Below are positions 32,766 through 47,700 of a DNA stretch of 64,000 nucleotides, in pieces. Position 1 is the first letter of the stretch; every line of letters starts with the position of its first letter. Made by a program: the position numbers and the translations under genes. The stretch lies in assembly GCF_005239225.2 (NCBI RefSeq), contig NC_133302.1:7316001-7380000 (forward strand), read 5' to 3'. Source of the stretch: Populus alba. Taxonomy: Eukaryota; Streptophyta; Magnoliopsida; Malpighiales; Salicaceae. The notes below the pieces were generated by a model. The model was not told the origin of the DNA. It searched no databases and worked only from the letters and a program-made list of their open reading frames with translations.

Positions 32766-35700
32766 TCAGATTGTCCGCAGGAATCCGCGAACTTCAATCA
32801 AAAAGTTGTTCATGTTCTTCCTGAATCTTTGGTAATTCATGCGATCTAGAGTGGATGAAAGCTGATTGGCACTTGTGAGGGACTGCAATGCGCTTGCCAT
32901 CCTTGATCTCAATGTTGGATTTGTTTGCCTCTCTATAAGCTCATTGGCTAATTTCTGCAACCAAAAATGCATCATAACACATTAATCAAATACGCCGATT
33001 CAAAACTTGTTTGTTCTTTGGGGGAAGGGGTGCAAAGGATGCGATTAATCATTGTTCTATTACCATTCTGTGAAATATTTAATGAACTTAATATTTTAAA
33101 AACTAGCGAACTTTACTTCTACAAACAATTCCTCAAACTAAACACGCCCCCTGCAGATATGTCCTTCGATCAGAAAGAAGCATTATTTACCATGTGAAGC
33201 TACTACTTATCCAGCTCTTTCAGACATTACATGCCCCATATTAAATAACAGAAAAGGAGTTGTCTGACTAACATTTCATGAAAAGTTCGTGTGTATGCAT
33301 TCCGAGTTTAACTACCATTAAGGAAAAGGTGTTAAAGACTCTTAAATTTTTAGACAGAAATTCCAACAACATTTAACCAAATGTGCACACTCGTTGTAGT
33401 CTCTCCCCTTCTCCTTGCAACCACAGACATCCCCAGACATAAATCTGTGTTTGTCTGCAAGTGTTAACAGGGTGGAAAGGGGGATCTAAAACATTTTGGA
33501 GTGATGAGATTATAATTTTGCCTTCCATTAAATTGTTCACGTGAAGGAGATTCTTGAGTGGGGATAATTTTGCAACATTCACTTTCCTCTGAGACATGAG
33601 CTGCTATTTCCCAAAAGTTACCGATGCAGTCAACCACAAAGTACTATTGCTGTAATATCACAAGTAAAGACTTGCTGTAATATCACCAAGTCAAGACTAT
33701 TTGATCTAGTATTTCATAATTATAAGCAAGTAAATCGCCTTCTAATCTTTCCATCCACTAAAGAGAAAATAGTTCAAGTATTATCAAGATAAGAGACTCA
33801 TGTGTAGCAAGTATAAGGAGGACTACGAAATGAAAATGCCACCCACTCGTTACTGAAAGACATAATTGTGGTAATGCTTGCTGGAATGTGATAGCCGTTT
33901 GTGTCATAATGAAATGGAACATTAACATAGTGTCCAAATTATATACAAGCTTAGGGAAAAATACCTGGTAAAGAACTTGTTCACAAAGAATCAACGGAAA
34001 CAGAGCATCCGCTGCAGGACCAACCAGATCCGGACTGGAAACACAAACAGAAGAGCTTCAGACTATGATATCAAGCATTGCAAGTAAAATGATTGTCAAA
34101 CATGTTTTGCAAGTGTTGACGATTCTGACCTATTTCTTTTATTAAATGCAACACAAACTACTTTTTCCCCTCAACATTGCACATTAAGCTAGCCAATTAC
34201 CTGTAATCCTCAAAAAGGAGTAATTGCATTAACAATTGAAGGAATCTACTCAAAATGCCTTCCTGCATATTCCCACTTGAATCTTCCACACCACTGGCAT
34301 GTGAGCCCAAGCCTGTTTTGCCAGCACCTGTCTCCTTATAGTGGTAGGAAGCAAGAGCTTTCAGAGCGCTCAGGCACATATTAACTACTTCCGTGTCCTG
34401 TACCACCAATGGAAAAGTTATGGCTTTGAAGATTTAGGAAGAATTTCCTGGTACAAAAAGTAGGTGGGTGGAGGCTGTGAAGGCTATACCTTGTCATCAG
34501 TTAGTAAGAAACTTGTTGGCTTTGCATACAAGACATATTGTGCAAATTCACACAAACACAATTGTAGAGCAAAACTGAGTAATGAAGTCTATTTACATTC
34601 AGGTTCTATGCCAATCCAATTTGTGTCATATTCCAACAGGATGCACCAAACTATTTAAAGTAAAGGACTTGACAACATATGGACACAATATGCAACAAAA
34701 ACAAGCACTTGTTATCCCAAATGGAGAACTGGAGCTGATGAGAGGCATTGCTATTTTCAAGTTATTTGTAGATTCATCAACTGCGCATTGTTGTCATTTT
34801 TTTTGGAAGCTTTCTGTTTGTAATTCATAATATTGCAATCAAGTATTTTTTTTTCACTACAAGGACTTGTGTTTACTATCATTTTATTCCCACTTTTAGT
34901 TCAGTACATTTATGGCTTTGGTGTGCCTATGTAAGCACACATATTCTCTGACAGAATAAAGTTGAGTTTCAGAATCTGTTGTTATTGTAGATTCAACAGG
35001 GTAGTTTCTTATGTTTTCAAGAAGTATCCCTTATGGATTTCAAGGGTCTAGCCTAGTGGGTCCTATGTTTTCTATCCCTTTTCTATTCCATCCTAGTTCT
35101 ACATCAAGAGCACAAAAAAGAAAAAGAAAAAGAGGATCATTAGTTACCTGATGGCGAAGACCAAAATCAAGGGTCCCAAGCACATGGCCAAAAGCTTCAT
35201 TGTTCAGTTGGGCAACTGTTTCGGGATACACCTCCAACAAATGCGACAGTAGCGAGAAGTACTGCACAGTCATGGACCATCTTAAGTTACCAATGATCAA
35301 AATGGAGCTTTATATCTCATGATCTATAAAACTCTTACATCATGGCAAAGCTTCGGGTACTTCAGCAACTCCAAAGAGATCAGAGGGGTAACTATGTGAA
35401 GTCCGAAGTAGACCACCTGCAAGACCAATGCATGAGAAACCAAGTACATGATATTTATACTCCAACTGCTGGACAAGCTTACCTCAGATATATTTGTCCC
35501 TGGTGTCTCAACTGAATCTGATGAAAAGTCAACCTGAAATATTCATAAATTCTCAATAAGCTATGAAATGGTCTAAATTTTCATCCCAATCAAAAAAATG
35601 AAGAAGAAAAGGTACCAGATCTTTTGAACAAAGACTTGAAAGAAGCTGAAGAAGAGCACGTAAATCTTTATACTGCTCAGTTTTTGCCTCACTAAGCAAA

Positions 35701-38700
35701 CTACTTGAAAGACTCAACGATATCTGCAAAACAGTGAAGTGAGTTGGGGGGTAATCAAAAAGAAAAACTGCATCTTATCCATAATGAATTACGAATGTTA
35801 TATTAAAAGAATAAGAAGAAGCATGCGGCAGAACTATATACCGATGGATGGGTATAAGAATTCAGAACAAATTAGATCAGAGAGTTCAAAAATCCCATAA
35901 AACACAGTTAAGCATTAATAAGAAAACATGTCTGCTACCTCTAGATAGTTTACTTTTAAATTTGAAAATAGGAGATTTCAGCTACATGAATGATTTTATG
36001 AGACATGGTGTGCGCAGAGTCTAAGTTCAGCCTCTCTTACGTGAGCAACAAAATAAAGCTAGCAAATTTTAGCATTTACAAGTAAAATTCTTTTCCAATT
36101 TTTAGGTTGGAATCCAAGATCTCTTCCGGGGGGGGGGGGGGTGGGGGGGGGGTATGGCACTATTCATTACTTAGATGGCAATTCAATTTTGTTACCAAGA
36201 ATCAAATCCATTCCAAAGTTTGAATTGCAGTTGCAGTATCAAGAACAATTTTGTCATTATGGTAGCAAGTCATGAAAGGTGGACCTCTTATTCTATATTG
36301 CAGATTTTCAACAATATCATTAAATAGCACAGCACTAACACCGTTATTAACTAATTAGCAAATTATCATGAATGCACAAAGATTTACACTTAACCCATTA
36401 CATGTCCTTGTCCTGGAGTAGGTAAATTGCTATATAAGTTAGGTCCAAAATATAAGTATTGTTGGACTTGGAGTGGATCCATAGCCCAAGCACAAATGGC
36501 AAAAAAGTCTGCATTAGGGATGAGTTGACTCTGTCTTCAACTTTGATTTATAAAAGCATAGATGTTAAGTATTTAATGGGAACAGCACAAGGGCCATGCC
36601 CAAGCCAGAAGAGAGCCAACCAAAAAGAAAAAGAAAAGGAGCAAGAGAATAAATTGCTGTTCCATTTGTTTATGTAGATGAACATGGTCTAAAGCTTTCA
36701 ACCAAAGCCAGAGAACATCTTTCATACAAGAATCCAACCAAAAGCATCCTATGAAAGTAATGTTCTACCACAGCCTTGGATGTCAAGAGGCAAGTTGATG
36801 GCAGTTTTATGAGAAAACAGTCATTTCTATGAAAATGCAAGGGCAAGATTCTTCCACCATTATTTTTTCTGGATTAGCATGAATAACCTTAATCGGCACC
36901 AGGCAGTCACGAAAAGTACCTTGCCAATATTGTGAGATGAGTAAAGCTGAAGCAAACGCATGCAGAAATCAACAAAGACAGCAGTTTCTTGGGATTCCAG
37001 GTAGGAAATTTGGCCATCCACCAAATCAACAACAAATTTAAGTAGCAGATAAACAACTGCAGACTAAAATATAAACTGAGATTAGTGCCAAGAAATTACA
37101 ACAGGTAACGATGAACATCATGTAAGAAAACCAAAACGGAATAAGCAACATGTTCCTTAAAAGTAAATCCAATATGAACAATGTGCTATATTCATCAAAC
37201 AAAGTTTGTGACCGACTGAGGATGGGATGCACAGAACAGTCAGTCAGTCAATCAACGTCTTTCCCTAAAAATTCTGCACTTTAAGAAATAAAGTTTAAGG
37301 TAACTAAGGAGGTGAAACTAGGAATTGGATACTAGGAGATATAAAAATGTGTTTTCAATTTGAGCTTTTGGAAGAGAATACGCAGTCATTAGACTGATAT
37401 GTTATGGTACCTCATGTTTGTACACTTCAAGAAGAACCAAAATCGGGTTCATCACAGAGAGTCCCATCTCATAAAGAGCTCTCTGTGTTCGAGGTTCAGA
37501 GGCACTGGCAGCTCCACGTAGTCGCTCCAACAAGCAACTCACCTAATGTTATCAGAAAATGATTATCCTTCTAGTAAAAAAAAAAATTAGTGAACAGAAA
37601 GACTCAATGTTTACTTGTAGGATGACATCTGGTTGTTGAGCAACATTTTTGAGGTCCCTCTTGTTAGATAGTTCCACCAGATACTTTGTCATATGACCCA
37701 TAAGGTTCCTTACATATCTTTAATAAAAGGATACGCAGACATCAGAAAATAATAATAATAATAATAAAATATGTGTGTGTGCGCGCGCACACAGAAGACT
37801 CACTGATTTGAAGCTCCTAAATTACCCATTCCAGAAGCAGAAAGAACCAGTGTTTGAGCCAGTGAACGCTAAACAAGAAAAATAACTTATAGTTAAAACT
37901 GGAGACAGCAAGAATATAATAGCAGATGACAACATTTGAAACTCACCTGATTAGAAGAATTTAACACGAAAAATGTTTGTTCATTTGCAAATGCATTTGC
38001 TAGTTCACGCCATGAGTCCTATAAAATTATTTTTTTAAAATGAAACAGATCAAATAACAGTAATTAAATGCTGTTAGAAAATAAAATAAAAAAATAAAAA
38101 AAAACCCTCCAATACATTGCATCCTATTCTACCATAAAGTAATTCAGGAATTTACTTCAAGATTTCCAAAAGAATGTCATATTATCGATATAAGTACCTT
38201 TCTGATCATTTATCATGATTCATAGATAATACTAATAAAGGAAAAAATGCAGCCAGAAAAATGTATGAAGGGAGCCAGCCTATAGTTACGAGGCTGAATA
38301 TCATTAAAAGAGACCACTATGATCGATATTGATATTTAAGCTAGTCAAAATATTGTAAACGCATGTCACTTACCAGTTGAACAAGTTGACCACAAATATT
38401 TTTTCGCCGAACAAGAGCATGGAGTAGTTTGGAGCAAGTTAACTCCTGTTGCATGTGAACAAAGAGCATTATTAAGGAACAGCAGACCTAACATGGCCCA
38501 TGGATTATCAAAGGGCTGAAACTACAGGGGAGAGGTTCCTAATGCTGTTAATATGTCAATGTGATTCTTCAGGTAACCAAAAGGATGGAAATGGAAATAA
38601 GGATTTCTACTAGATAAGTTTACATTAGCTAGGATGAATTCATCCAGAGTTCAAAACCTTTACAAATATTGCCAGTTTTATTCTAAGAAGATTATGAGAA

Positions 38701-41700
38701 AATATAACTCAACGGCCTTCTATGCTCTTACCTAATCCCAATATGTAGTTATAAAAAGACAATGAATTCAAGAACTCTTAAGCAGAAATCAACCAAGAAT
38801 ATCTCAAATTATATAATCATTATTTGAATTATTATTTTGAGCACAACAATTTCTACATTAGATAAAATATAACAATTTACAAGAATCTGAGTGCATATGA
38901 GTGCGCCCTAAGTTGTGGATGTAGGATTTTGTTCGCAGAATCAGAAGCCATATACAGATCAGTTTGGCAAGTACACTAAGAAAAAGTTAACAATGTTTTC
39001 ATGGAGCAAAACATAATTTGAATACAATCACCAATAAGAAGTTCAATCTATGATTTGGATACAAAATTGTATTTCCAGTAATAAAAAGTACCAAATAAAC
39101 AACAGACAATACACTATGTCCAGTTTGTAATAACTTGGGAACTAGTATCCAAAGATGAAGCTTGGCTTGGCAACTACTCAAGCGTAGGAGATGGAAAAAT
39201 GGCTACGCTGTTAGATTGTAGATTGTGGAAGTTGAGAAAAAATAAATAAATGCAAGGGAGTTAAGATCAAGGAATGTAGAACAAGCACAAATGTCAAACC
39301 ATAAAATTCCCATAACTTGTACCTGCAAATCCTTCTCCCCAGGATAAGACAAGAGAGTTGTCACTGAGATACGAACAATAATGTCAAGCACAAATTTTCC
39401 CTGATAAGTTTCTCCAAAAAAGCTGAGCAAAGCTTTTCTGGAGTGTTGCTGCTGCTGCTGATACCCTGAATTGAGGGTGCTGTCTCTAATTTCTTCTGAC
39501 AATAGATATGTACGAGACCATCTTGCAAGAAACCATATAACAGCCTACACAAAATATCAGCTAAAATAGTTAATCCTAGATCATGATGGGGGGAGACAAT
39601 TACAGAAAGTAAAAGTTCGCTCACATCTACTCATTGTAAGATGCACAATCAAAAAACTCTTAGGATAATAAGTGACGGGGAACAATTATCCCAGGAATTT
39701 ATGGACCATATTGATATGACCAAGCCTAATAAGAAGTCCACAAAAAAACTTGGTAACATCTAATATAGAGCATGAAGTTATTGTTTTTCTCTTTTAATTA
39801 TTTTCCTAGTTAATTTTGAATTTTAATTATTTGTTTCCTACTTAACTTGGGACTTTTAATTTAACTAGTATTTTACAATTTAGAAATCCTAATACTAGAT
39901 GGATTCTATTAATTAGATAAGTTTTAATTAGAAATCATTTCCTATAAAGGATTTTAGTACTAATATAAATAGAAATGTCTAGTTTATTTTATAAAATCAA
40001 GACTAGTATTCATATTCAATAAAGATATCAAAGAATTTTCTCTAGATTTCTCTTCGGTTTGGTCTGTAACCTTACGGCTTGAAAACCCTAATTTTATCTT
40101 TGTTATACGCCGCTTCAGGTGGTATCAAAGAGGGTCAACATCCAGATCGATAGCAAACCGTGAAGAGAATCGTGGAGTAGCTGGTGGCAAACATCTCTGT
40201 GATAGCAGCTTTAGAGGGGCAAATGCAAACTAGGTTTGACGACATTAATACTAGAGTTGATGACCTTACAACTAAGCTTGAGGCACTAGGGTTGCACGCA
40301 CACATGCACAGAGGAAGAAGAGAGGCATGTGTCGGGGATGACGCTTATTGCCAACTTGTCATTGAACGAGTCCATGCAAATCCTCATGGTCAATATGACT
40401 ATAGGTATTCATATGATGAAGAATATCTATTTTGGCTTATAGGAAGCATAAACAGGAATTTCAAAGAGGAGAGGAATGCGTTCGGAGACTTAACTTTAGA
40501 CCTATTCCTAAAATTCTATCTACACAACCACTTGTCTTTGTGAAGGGTGTTGGTGACGATAAATTTAATGAAGACCTCGAGACCTTGTCAAATCAAGACA
40601 AACAACCACAACCCAAAAGACATAAATTGATTAACGTGATTAAAGGTCAGTAGGAGCAAGAATCTTACAATGGTGAGGATGTTTTATAGATGATGAAGAA
40701 TGTTTATATGATGATGATCATGCAAACAAGGACATAAAGGATCAATAATTTCTAACAAGTCTTGTAGAGATACTATGAAAGATTATTTTGGGATTCCTTT
40801 AAATACAACAGTTGAAGTATTGGACAGATGATGATGAGCTCAAGTTTGAAGTAGAAAAATGTGGGAAGAATCTACAAGTGGACTTCATAGGAATAGAAAG
40901 TATAATATCAAATATTGATTTTTCCTTATTATACACGCACTATAAATTAAATTTTGAAGTTCACATGTCAAAAACATGCTACTTTGCAAGCAAGCTAGCT
41001 ACAATAATATATTTGAAGTAGTTGTTCATTTGGAGTGGAAAGGTTCAATTTCTGACAGATAACTCGAGGACGAGTTTTTCTAAAGTAGGGAAGACTGACA
41101 CAAAACAATTATCTCAGGAGTTTATGGACTATATTGACAAGACCAAGTCTAAAAAGAAGTCCACAAAGAAACCCGAAAACAGCTGATATAAAGCCTAAAG
41201 TTAATGTTTTCCTATTTTAATTATTTTCTTAATTAATTTTGGATTTTAATTATTTATTTCCTACTTAGCTTAGGACTTCTAATTGAACTAGTGTTTTATT
41301 ATTTAGAAATCCTAATGGTTGATGGATTATATTAGCTAGGTAAGTTTTAATTAGGAATCATTTCCTATGAAGGATTTTAGTGCTACAATAAATAGAGATG
41401 TCTAGTTTATTTTATGGAGATCATGACTATTATTCATATTCAATAAAGATACTAGAGAATTTTCTCTAGATTTCTCTATAGTTTAGCTTGAAACCTTAGG
41501 GCTTGAGAACCCTAGTTTTATCTTCGCTATACTCTGCGTCAATAAAGAAACCAGGGTATCAAAGCAGTGAAGCACAACAATCTGATCTTTGTTATAAACA
41601 AAAAAGGCACAGAGGGCATAGGCCAATTAAATGCCTATGGTTAAAAATGTATGCTGACCAGATACTAGGAACATGCCCAAGTTGACAAAGCTAGAAACAG

Positions 41701-44700
41701 AAATAGTTGGCCAAAAACAACTCAAGGAGTACATGCATCTTGCACCTTAAAAATACCACTCTTTAAGTTCTCATGACTACAATCCATACATCATTACAGA
41801 CAGATCTTTACTACAACTAACTATAACATTCAGAAAGCAGTACAATGTATTCACACCTATACCGATAATGCATAAAGGAACTAAAGTCCAAAAAACAGAA
41901 AGCTGAAAGTAACTTCAGACAAAATGAACCTCACTACCTCCATGAGCCGGGGACTGAAAACTGAAGCTCTCATTTCTGGACCTAAACTTTGCTGGGCAAA
42001 ATTTATGATTGAACTGCATTAAGCAAAACAGTGAATGTGTTGCATGATTCAATTGCAGAGAGGAAAAGATTTAGCAAGAAATTTGTAAAATAAGCTACAG
42101 GGCATGCATTCAGGCAACAGTAAGCAGTTCCTCTTCCTCTTCTTAGTTTCCTTCTTGCAAACCAAAATTGCAGAATTTTTTGAAGGAACAGTTTTGAACT
42201 CATATTCTACTTAGATTTGGCATATCCAGTACTTTTTCATGAATGCAAAGTAAAAAACTTACATGGAGAGTACCACAACAGGATGCTTATCTGCTTCCAC
42301 CGTGTCCAGAAAATGAGTCTGTATTGTGTTAGGCACCTAATTAACACAAAACAATATGCCCCATAATTAGAATGTTAAGTCACAAGATTGGTTTGTAATA
42401 CAAACAACTTTAACAAGTCTAGCATACCAACTAACAGACACACACAGAGACAATATTTCAAAAGTGGCCTGGAAACTATTTTACTTAAAAAGTTGTGATA
42501 CTAACACAAATATCCTTATAAATAAAGAGGATAAGAAAAGAGATATCCAATGGCACTTCTCTCTTAAACAAGTAAACAGTGATATCTTTCTGTATCAAAA
42601 TAGACAAAGGCACACTTCCATGATTGAATATCTTTTGATTGGGACCAAGGAGCCTCATCCCATATTTTAGCTTTGGAAGAATGAAGCTCATATTGGAAAA
42701 TTCATACTAGCTTATTATGTTAATTTATGTATTTATTTTCTCATCAAAAGTTTACTTAATCAAGATTACAGATTAGACATAGTATAGCAATCTCTCATCT
42801 CTTAAAATAAGCAATCAAGGCAAGGAAGTAAGAAGATAATGCAAAATGAGATCCATGTTGGGAGTGCAAGCACCTTAATGTAAACTTCAGAGTATTTAAG
42901 GGGGAAAAACATGCTACATGTGAAGCATCATATTACTCATATATGCTAAACAAAGCCTAGAACTAAGCACAAGTAACCAAGTACCAGGGGTGTTTCTCCC
43001 TCTCCTTCATCTGCAAGTACATGCCCAGTTATTAACAACAATGAGTAAAGTTCCTCCAAAGTTGGAGTTGGATCAACAATACCCCTGCCCTACAAAATAA
43101 AGAACATGAGATGTAAGCAAACATCATTAATAACTAAAGAAGAAATTATTGCTCTTTTTTCTGTACATCCTGCCTCTGAAAATATTTTTCAGTGCTACAT
43201 GCTAAAAAAGTATAAATTTTCATTTTTAAATCTCAAATCAAAGAAATCCACCAATTATAACTTGATGAAGAAAAATACATTGTATTGACAAATAAATTGA
43301 TGCAGTTTCATTTTATCAAATCTTGACAAGCTTTGAAAGAACAAAAGTCGGTCAGTATAAGCCTGGGTTAAAGATTCCAATGTTTTAAAAGTCCAAGTCC
43401 TGGTGATCTATCAGAAACATTCAATCCGTAAGTGGACCAGTTGAGTGCAATGCAAATAAGTGATGGCTAATGGAAAATGATATATTGTAAGTTCAAAAGA
43501 AACTCATCATTCCTCCCAATGATGCACACAAAAAAAAGGTTCCTTCAAAAATATTCTTCAAAGATAATAATCAAGAGTACCTGATGCAATGCAGCAAAGC
43601 GCTCCGAAAACAGCCTCGTGAGCAAAGGAATCGCAACATCAATTGCTGCTCTTGCAATAAACGCATAAGAATTTAACCTCTCATCCATGGCTGTATGACA
43701 TGTAACAAAGACAGGAGGGCATCAATCAAGGTGCTAAAATGAAAAATATAAAACAAGCATTTCAATAGTAACCAAAATGATGATTAATTTAAAGTGAATC
43801 CACACACTTAAAATTTAGAAACCTTTTCCCATACCAGTAATAGATGCTTGAAGGTAATACAAGTCATCATCATCATCATCATCCCTCATCGCTGATGTAG
43901 AAGCCACTGTGCAGGCAAAGATAGTTATTTAAACCAGTTCTAAAAAAGATGAATGAATCAAAAAGTCAATAAATCAGTAAGACAATCATTAAAAAGCTCC
44001 ATTCTTACCTCTTAGCTCAGAGTCTACAATCAAGGCAAAAAGGCTGGCTGCAGCATTGATCCCTTCAGGTGGAAGCAACTCTGTCCCACCAGTACTATCC
44101 TAAGAAGAATAACAAGACAAGACTAATGCTAAATCTGATGGCAAGTACAAACAATTTTAAAAGGATAAAAATACATTCTGCTAAAAAATAGAAGTAACCA
44201 CGGCAAGCAAAAGCAAACTATACATAAAATTTGGAACCATAACAAACCTAAACATGCAATTATCAATAAAGCAATGATGAATGAATTAATGAATGACAAA
44301 GGTGATCCTTTAATCACACACATAATTTCACAAGAACAAACTAACGTGTAAATACCACAAGTAAGGTGGTCCAGGTATCTAGCAGGATATCACGTGCCTC
44401 CCAGCTCCATGTCCCCTCCTCACAGTTTTTAGTCAAAAGGACTTTGATAACTTGACACATCAAGGTGGATAAAAAGGCAAGAGTGCCAAAGGGCCTGAAC
44501 ATCGAGCCAAAAAAAAATCAATTATTTAAAGACTATATGGCATGATGCAATGCTTGCCAAATATACAAAACACAAAACAGAAATAGCATATCTCCAATTC
44601 AAAAGAGATCTAAAAAGTGGAAGTGCTAATACAGGATATATTCTCCCACTAACCTTATGGATTTTAACAGATTGTCTAACACAATAGGGTTTGTGACAGT

Positions 44701-47700
44701 TGCGATAGATAAAAGTGCACGGCATCCATCAAGCAACTCACTGAAACAAACAGAATAAATATGACACTTTGCAGGAAGCAAAACAGGTGATTGAAAGTGT
44801 ATAATATGTAGGAATATGACCTTTCACTTTTCCCATCTTCAATTGCTTGTGAAACGGCATCAGGAGGATCAATCCACTGAATTATCCCAGAAAGCAGTTG
44901 TAGCAAATGATGCTCTTGCATTTGTCCATCATCTGCACTATTGAACAGAATACTTAGCATGTCTATTAATGGATCAGTCCATTCCTCAGTAGGAAAGAAC
45001 AAAGAGTTGCTCTCCGATCAAAAATTTCAAGGTGTTGCGAAATAAAAAAAAATTGAATGTGCAAGCAATTTTATTTGTTCTGACAGTCCAGTAGTCAATG
45101 CTGGTATTGCACACATATCCAACTGTGAAAACGTTTGCAGCTTTTACCCCATTCAATCTCATGAATAAACTCCAATTTTTTTCTCAATCTAATTTCAATA
45201 CTTTTCTAATAATAATTCCTGTTACCATCATTGAAAAACTTTCCAACAAAGTCCAACTTTCATTGTTGAAATCACCCAACTACAGAAACAATTATCATAA
45301 TCACAAATCTACTGTTTCATTTCCAAAACTAAAGATCACACCAGTAGACCATCTAAAAGTTTTAGAAATCCATTTAAACTTTGGATTTACATGCAATGTT
45401 AGAGCAGCTACAGGCATGGCAATCTGCTTCTGTGTCAACAAAGATGGAGAATCTATTTAAAGTTCAGGGTAGTACAATTTTGGGATAGAGGTCGCTTATG
45501 GGGCTGGAGCTACATTTTAATTGAAAATTTCCCCGTGGTCATTGGCTCAAGAAGCATGGTGAATGTTGAATAGAGGTAGTTATCTGGACAGACCAGAGGA
45601 ATTAGCTTTATTTGGAGGAGTAAGAGGAAAAGGCATGCATCAAAATTTCCATCTTAAACCTCTTGTTAACAAGTTCTTCGGTAAGAACAGTAACTAAAGA
45701 AAAAACTCAACAATTAGCAATATGCTTACCATTTTTAGCATAGGAACCTCATAGTTACTAATTAAACCAAAGCAAACATCAAGAGATTATTAGCATCATA
45801 GAATGAAATCATCTAATAAAAAAGGTAAAGTTAAGAGAAATAATACTAACCAGAAAGGAATATAGTTCCTGTCAAGGAGCAGAACTGTATGATAAGTTTT
45901 CGAGCAGAGACTGCAAGAGGACAATCAAGCCAGTAGCCACCACGAGAAAACTTCTCCCTTAGAGTTGCATATAAACCCAGGAGCCACCCAACATGGCCAC
46001 TTGAAATCAGAACATCACGCCATGCAGGACCTGGCTACAAGTATAGATTGACAATCAATGAATCAATTAAATGTGATCTTAATAGATATGACCCTAATGA
46101 TAGATTCAAAGCATGAGTTTTGCACCCAAGTTTTTCCATAATATAAACAAGAACAAAACAAAACATCACTAACCATGGAAACTTTAAGATAATAAATTTG
46201 TTACCTGCACTATGGTGCAGTCAGACTTCTTGGGTGAACTGTGACCTCTAACTCCAGGTAAAAAGGCATTTCTTCCACCTTTTGTGCCAGTTGTGTTGTA
46301 CCGGAAATCCCAGTTCAGGATTTGAAGCATGAGACGCAGTGCTGCAGTACAAACCTTAACCTCGGGTACTTCAGTATTGGAGTCAGTTATTCTCCTTGTG
46401 ACACTTGCAGCAGCATTTTGTGCCCAGCAATAGAATGTCTATGATTCAAAAGGTAGCAAAACAACAATTAAATATGTCTGAACAGGGAAGACAGTGAGAA
46501 GAAAGAATCATATGCACAAATATCAAATATCATTGTATCAGGGAAAACTCCACAGTTAATAGATAGAAGAATATCATAGAATTAAGCAGGATAGGGAGAA
46601 CCTTGACATAGTCTTTTTCTAACAACATACGGCATTGCTCATGAAATTCCCTGGGAAGGCCCATGGCAGTTGAAGTAGAAGGTGAGAATTCTGATACCTG
46701 CAATGGTGGAATTATTAGTCCCATATTTTAGCAACATGTTAATAAAATAAAGTAGATTCCAGTCAGAAAAAACATGCTCATAATGAAATAACTTGAGAAA
46801 AGTACATACCAAAGATTCTAGAAAATTGACTCCAGAGAACTGCACATCTACACCATGAATGCCAAGAATAGCCTGGTTTATCTGCAGGTGAAAAATTGTT
46901 AGACAAGCATGCGGAATATCTATGAGCATGCACTCAATTTAAATGTGTATCTGCATGCTGGAGTGGGTGTGCTTGCAACAACTGGTATGCCACAGAAGAA
47001 AATTTCGACATCACCAAAAGTAATACTGTTCACAGTTCAAAATGATTAAGCATAAAGATAACAGCAAAAGAAAACATTGGTTTTGCTAATATCTAGGGTG
47101 AATCAATGAATGGCTTATGCTGGTATATGGGCAATGGAAATGGTCAGAAAAGGTATCCTCCTTTAATTTTAATATGTTATGAATAACAGATTTAATGTGT
47201 CCATGAACATGCATTTCCTCTTCTGTTGAGTTCAGTTGCTAATTAATTAACCTATTGCAAAATTGACAGTCACCAATGGGAACTCGTCATTTCATAAGCC
47301 CATAGAGACAACCCTTACTTATCTTATTGTTAATTAATAGCAGAACAATCTAGTATAATATTACACTGTAGGAGATGAATTTCAGTAATGTTACAGTTCG
47401 ATGACAAATAAGAAAAATTAGATGCCTTCGGAATATAAAATTTCTCATCTGTACGAATGCACCTAACATTTCGAGATGATGTTCAATATGAAGAGCACAT
47501 ATACGAAGAGCAGGTTATTTCCGTGAAAAAAGGAAAAATCTTGTTGGCACAAAGAGAGGCGTAAAGCAACAATGAGTATTTCCTCAAACCAGCAAGGAAA
47601 AAATAGTCAGGCAAGGCTGACCAAAATGAAGCATGTGATACTAAACAAGTTTTCAAGAGAAGAATATTAAACAGCTGCAATACCTGATAAAAAAAGGTCT

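Noticed and set aside
40184..40543. 119-codon frame as a possible host gene in the exportin-4 intron
   Set aside because: It lies between a matched pair of LTRs just after a primer-binding site and reads as a gypsy gag remnant.
45098..45460. 120-codon plus-strand frame in an exportin-4 intron
   Set aside because: Antisense and intronic, with no family resemblance.
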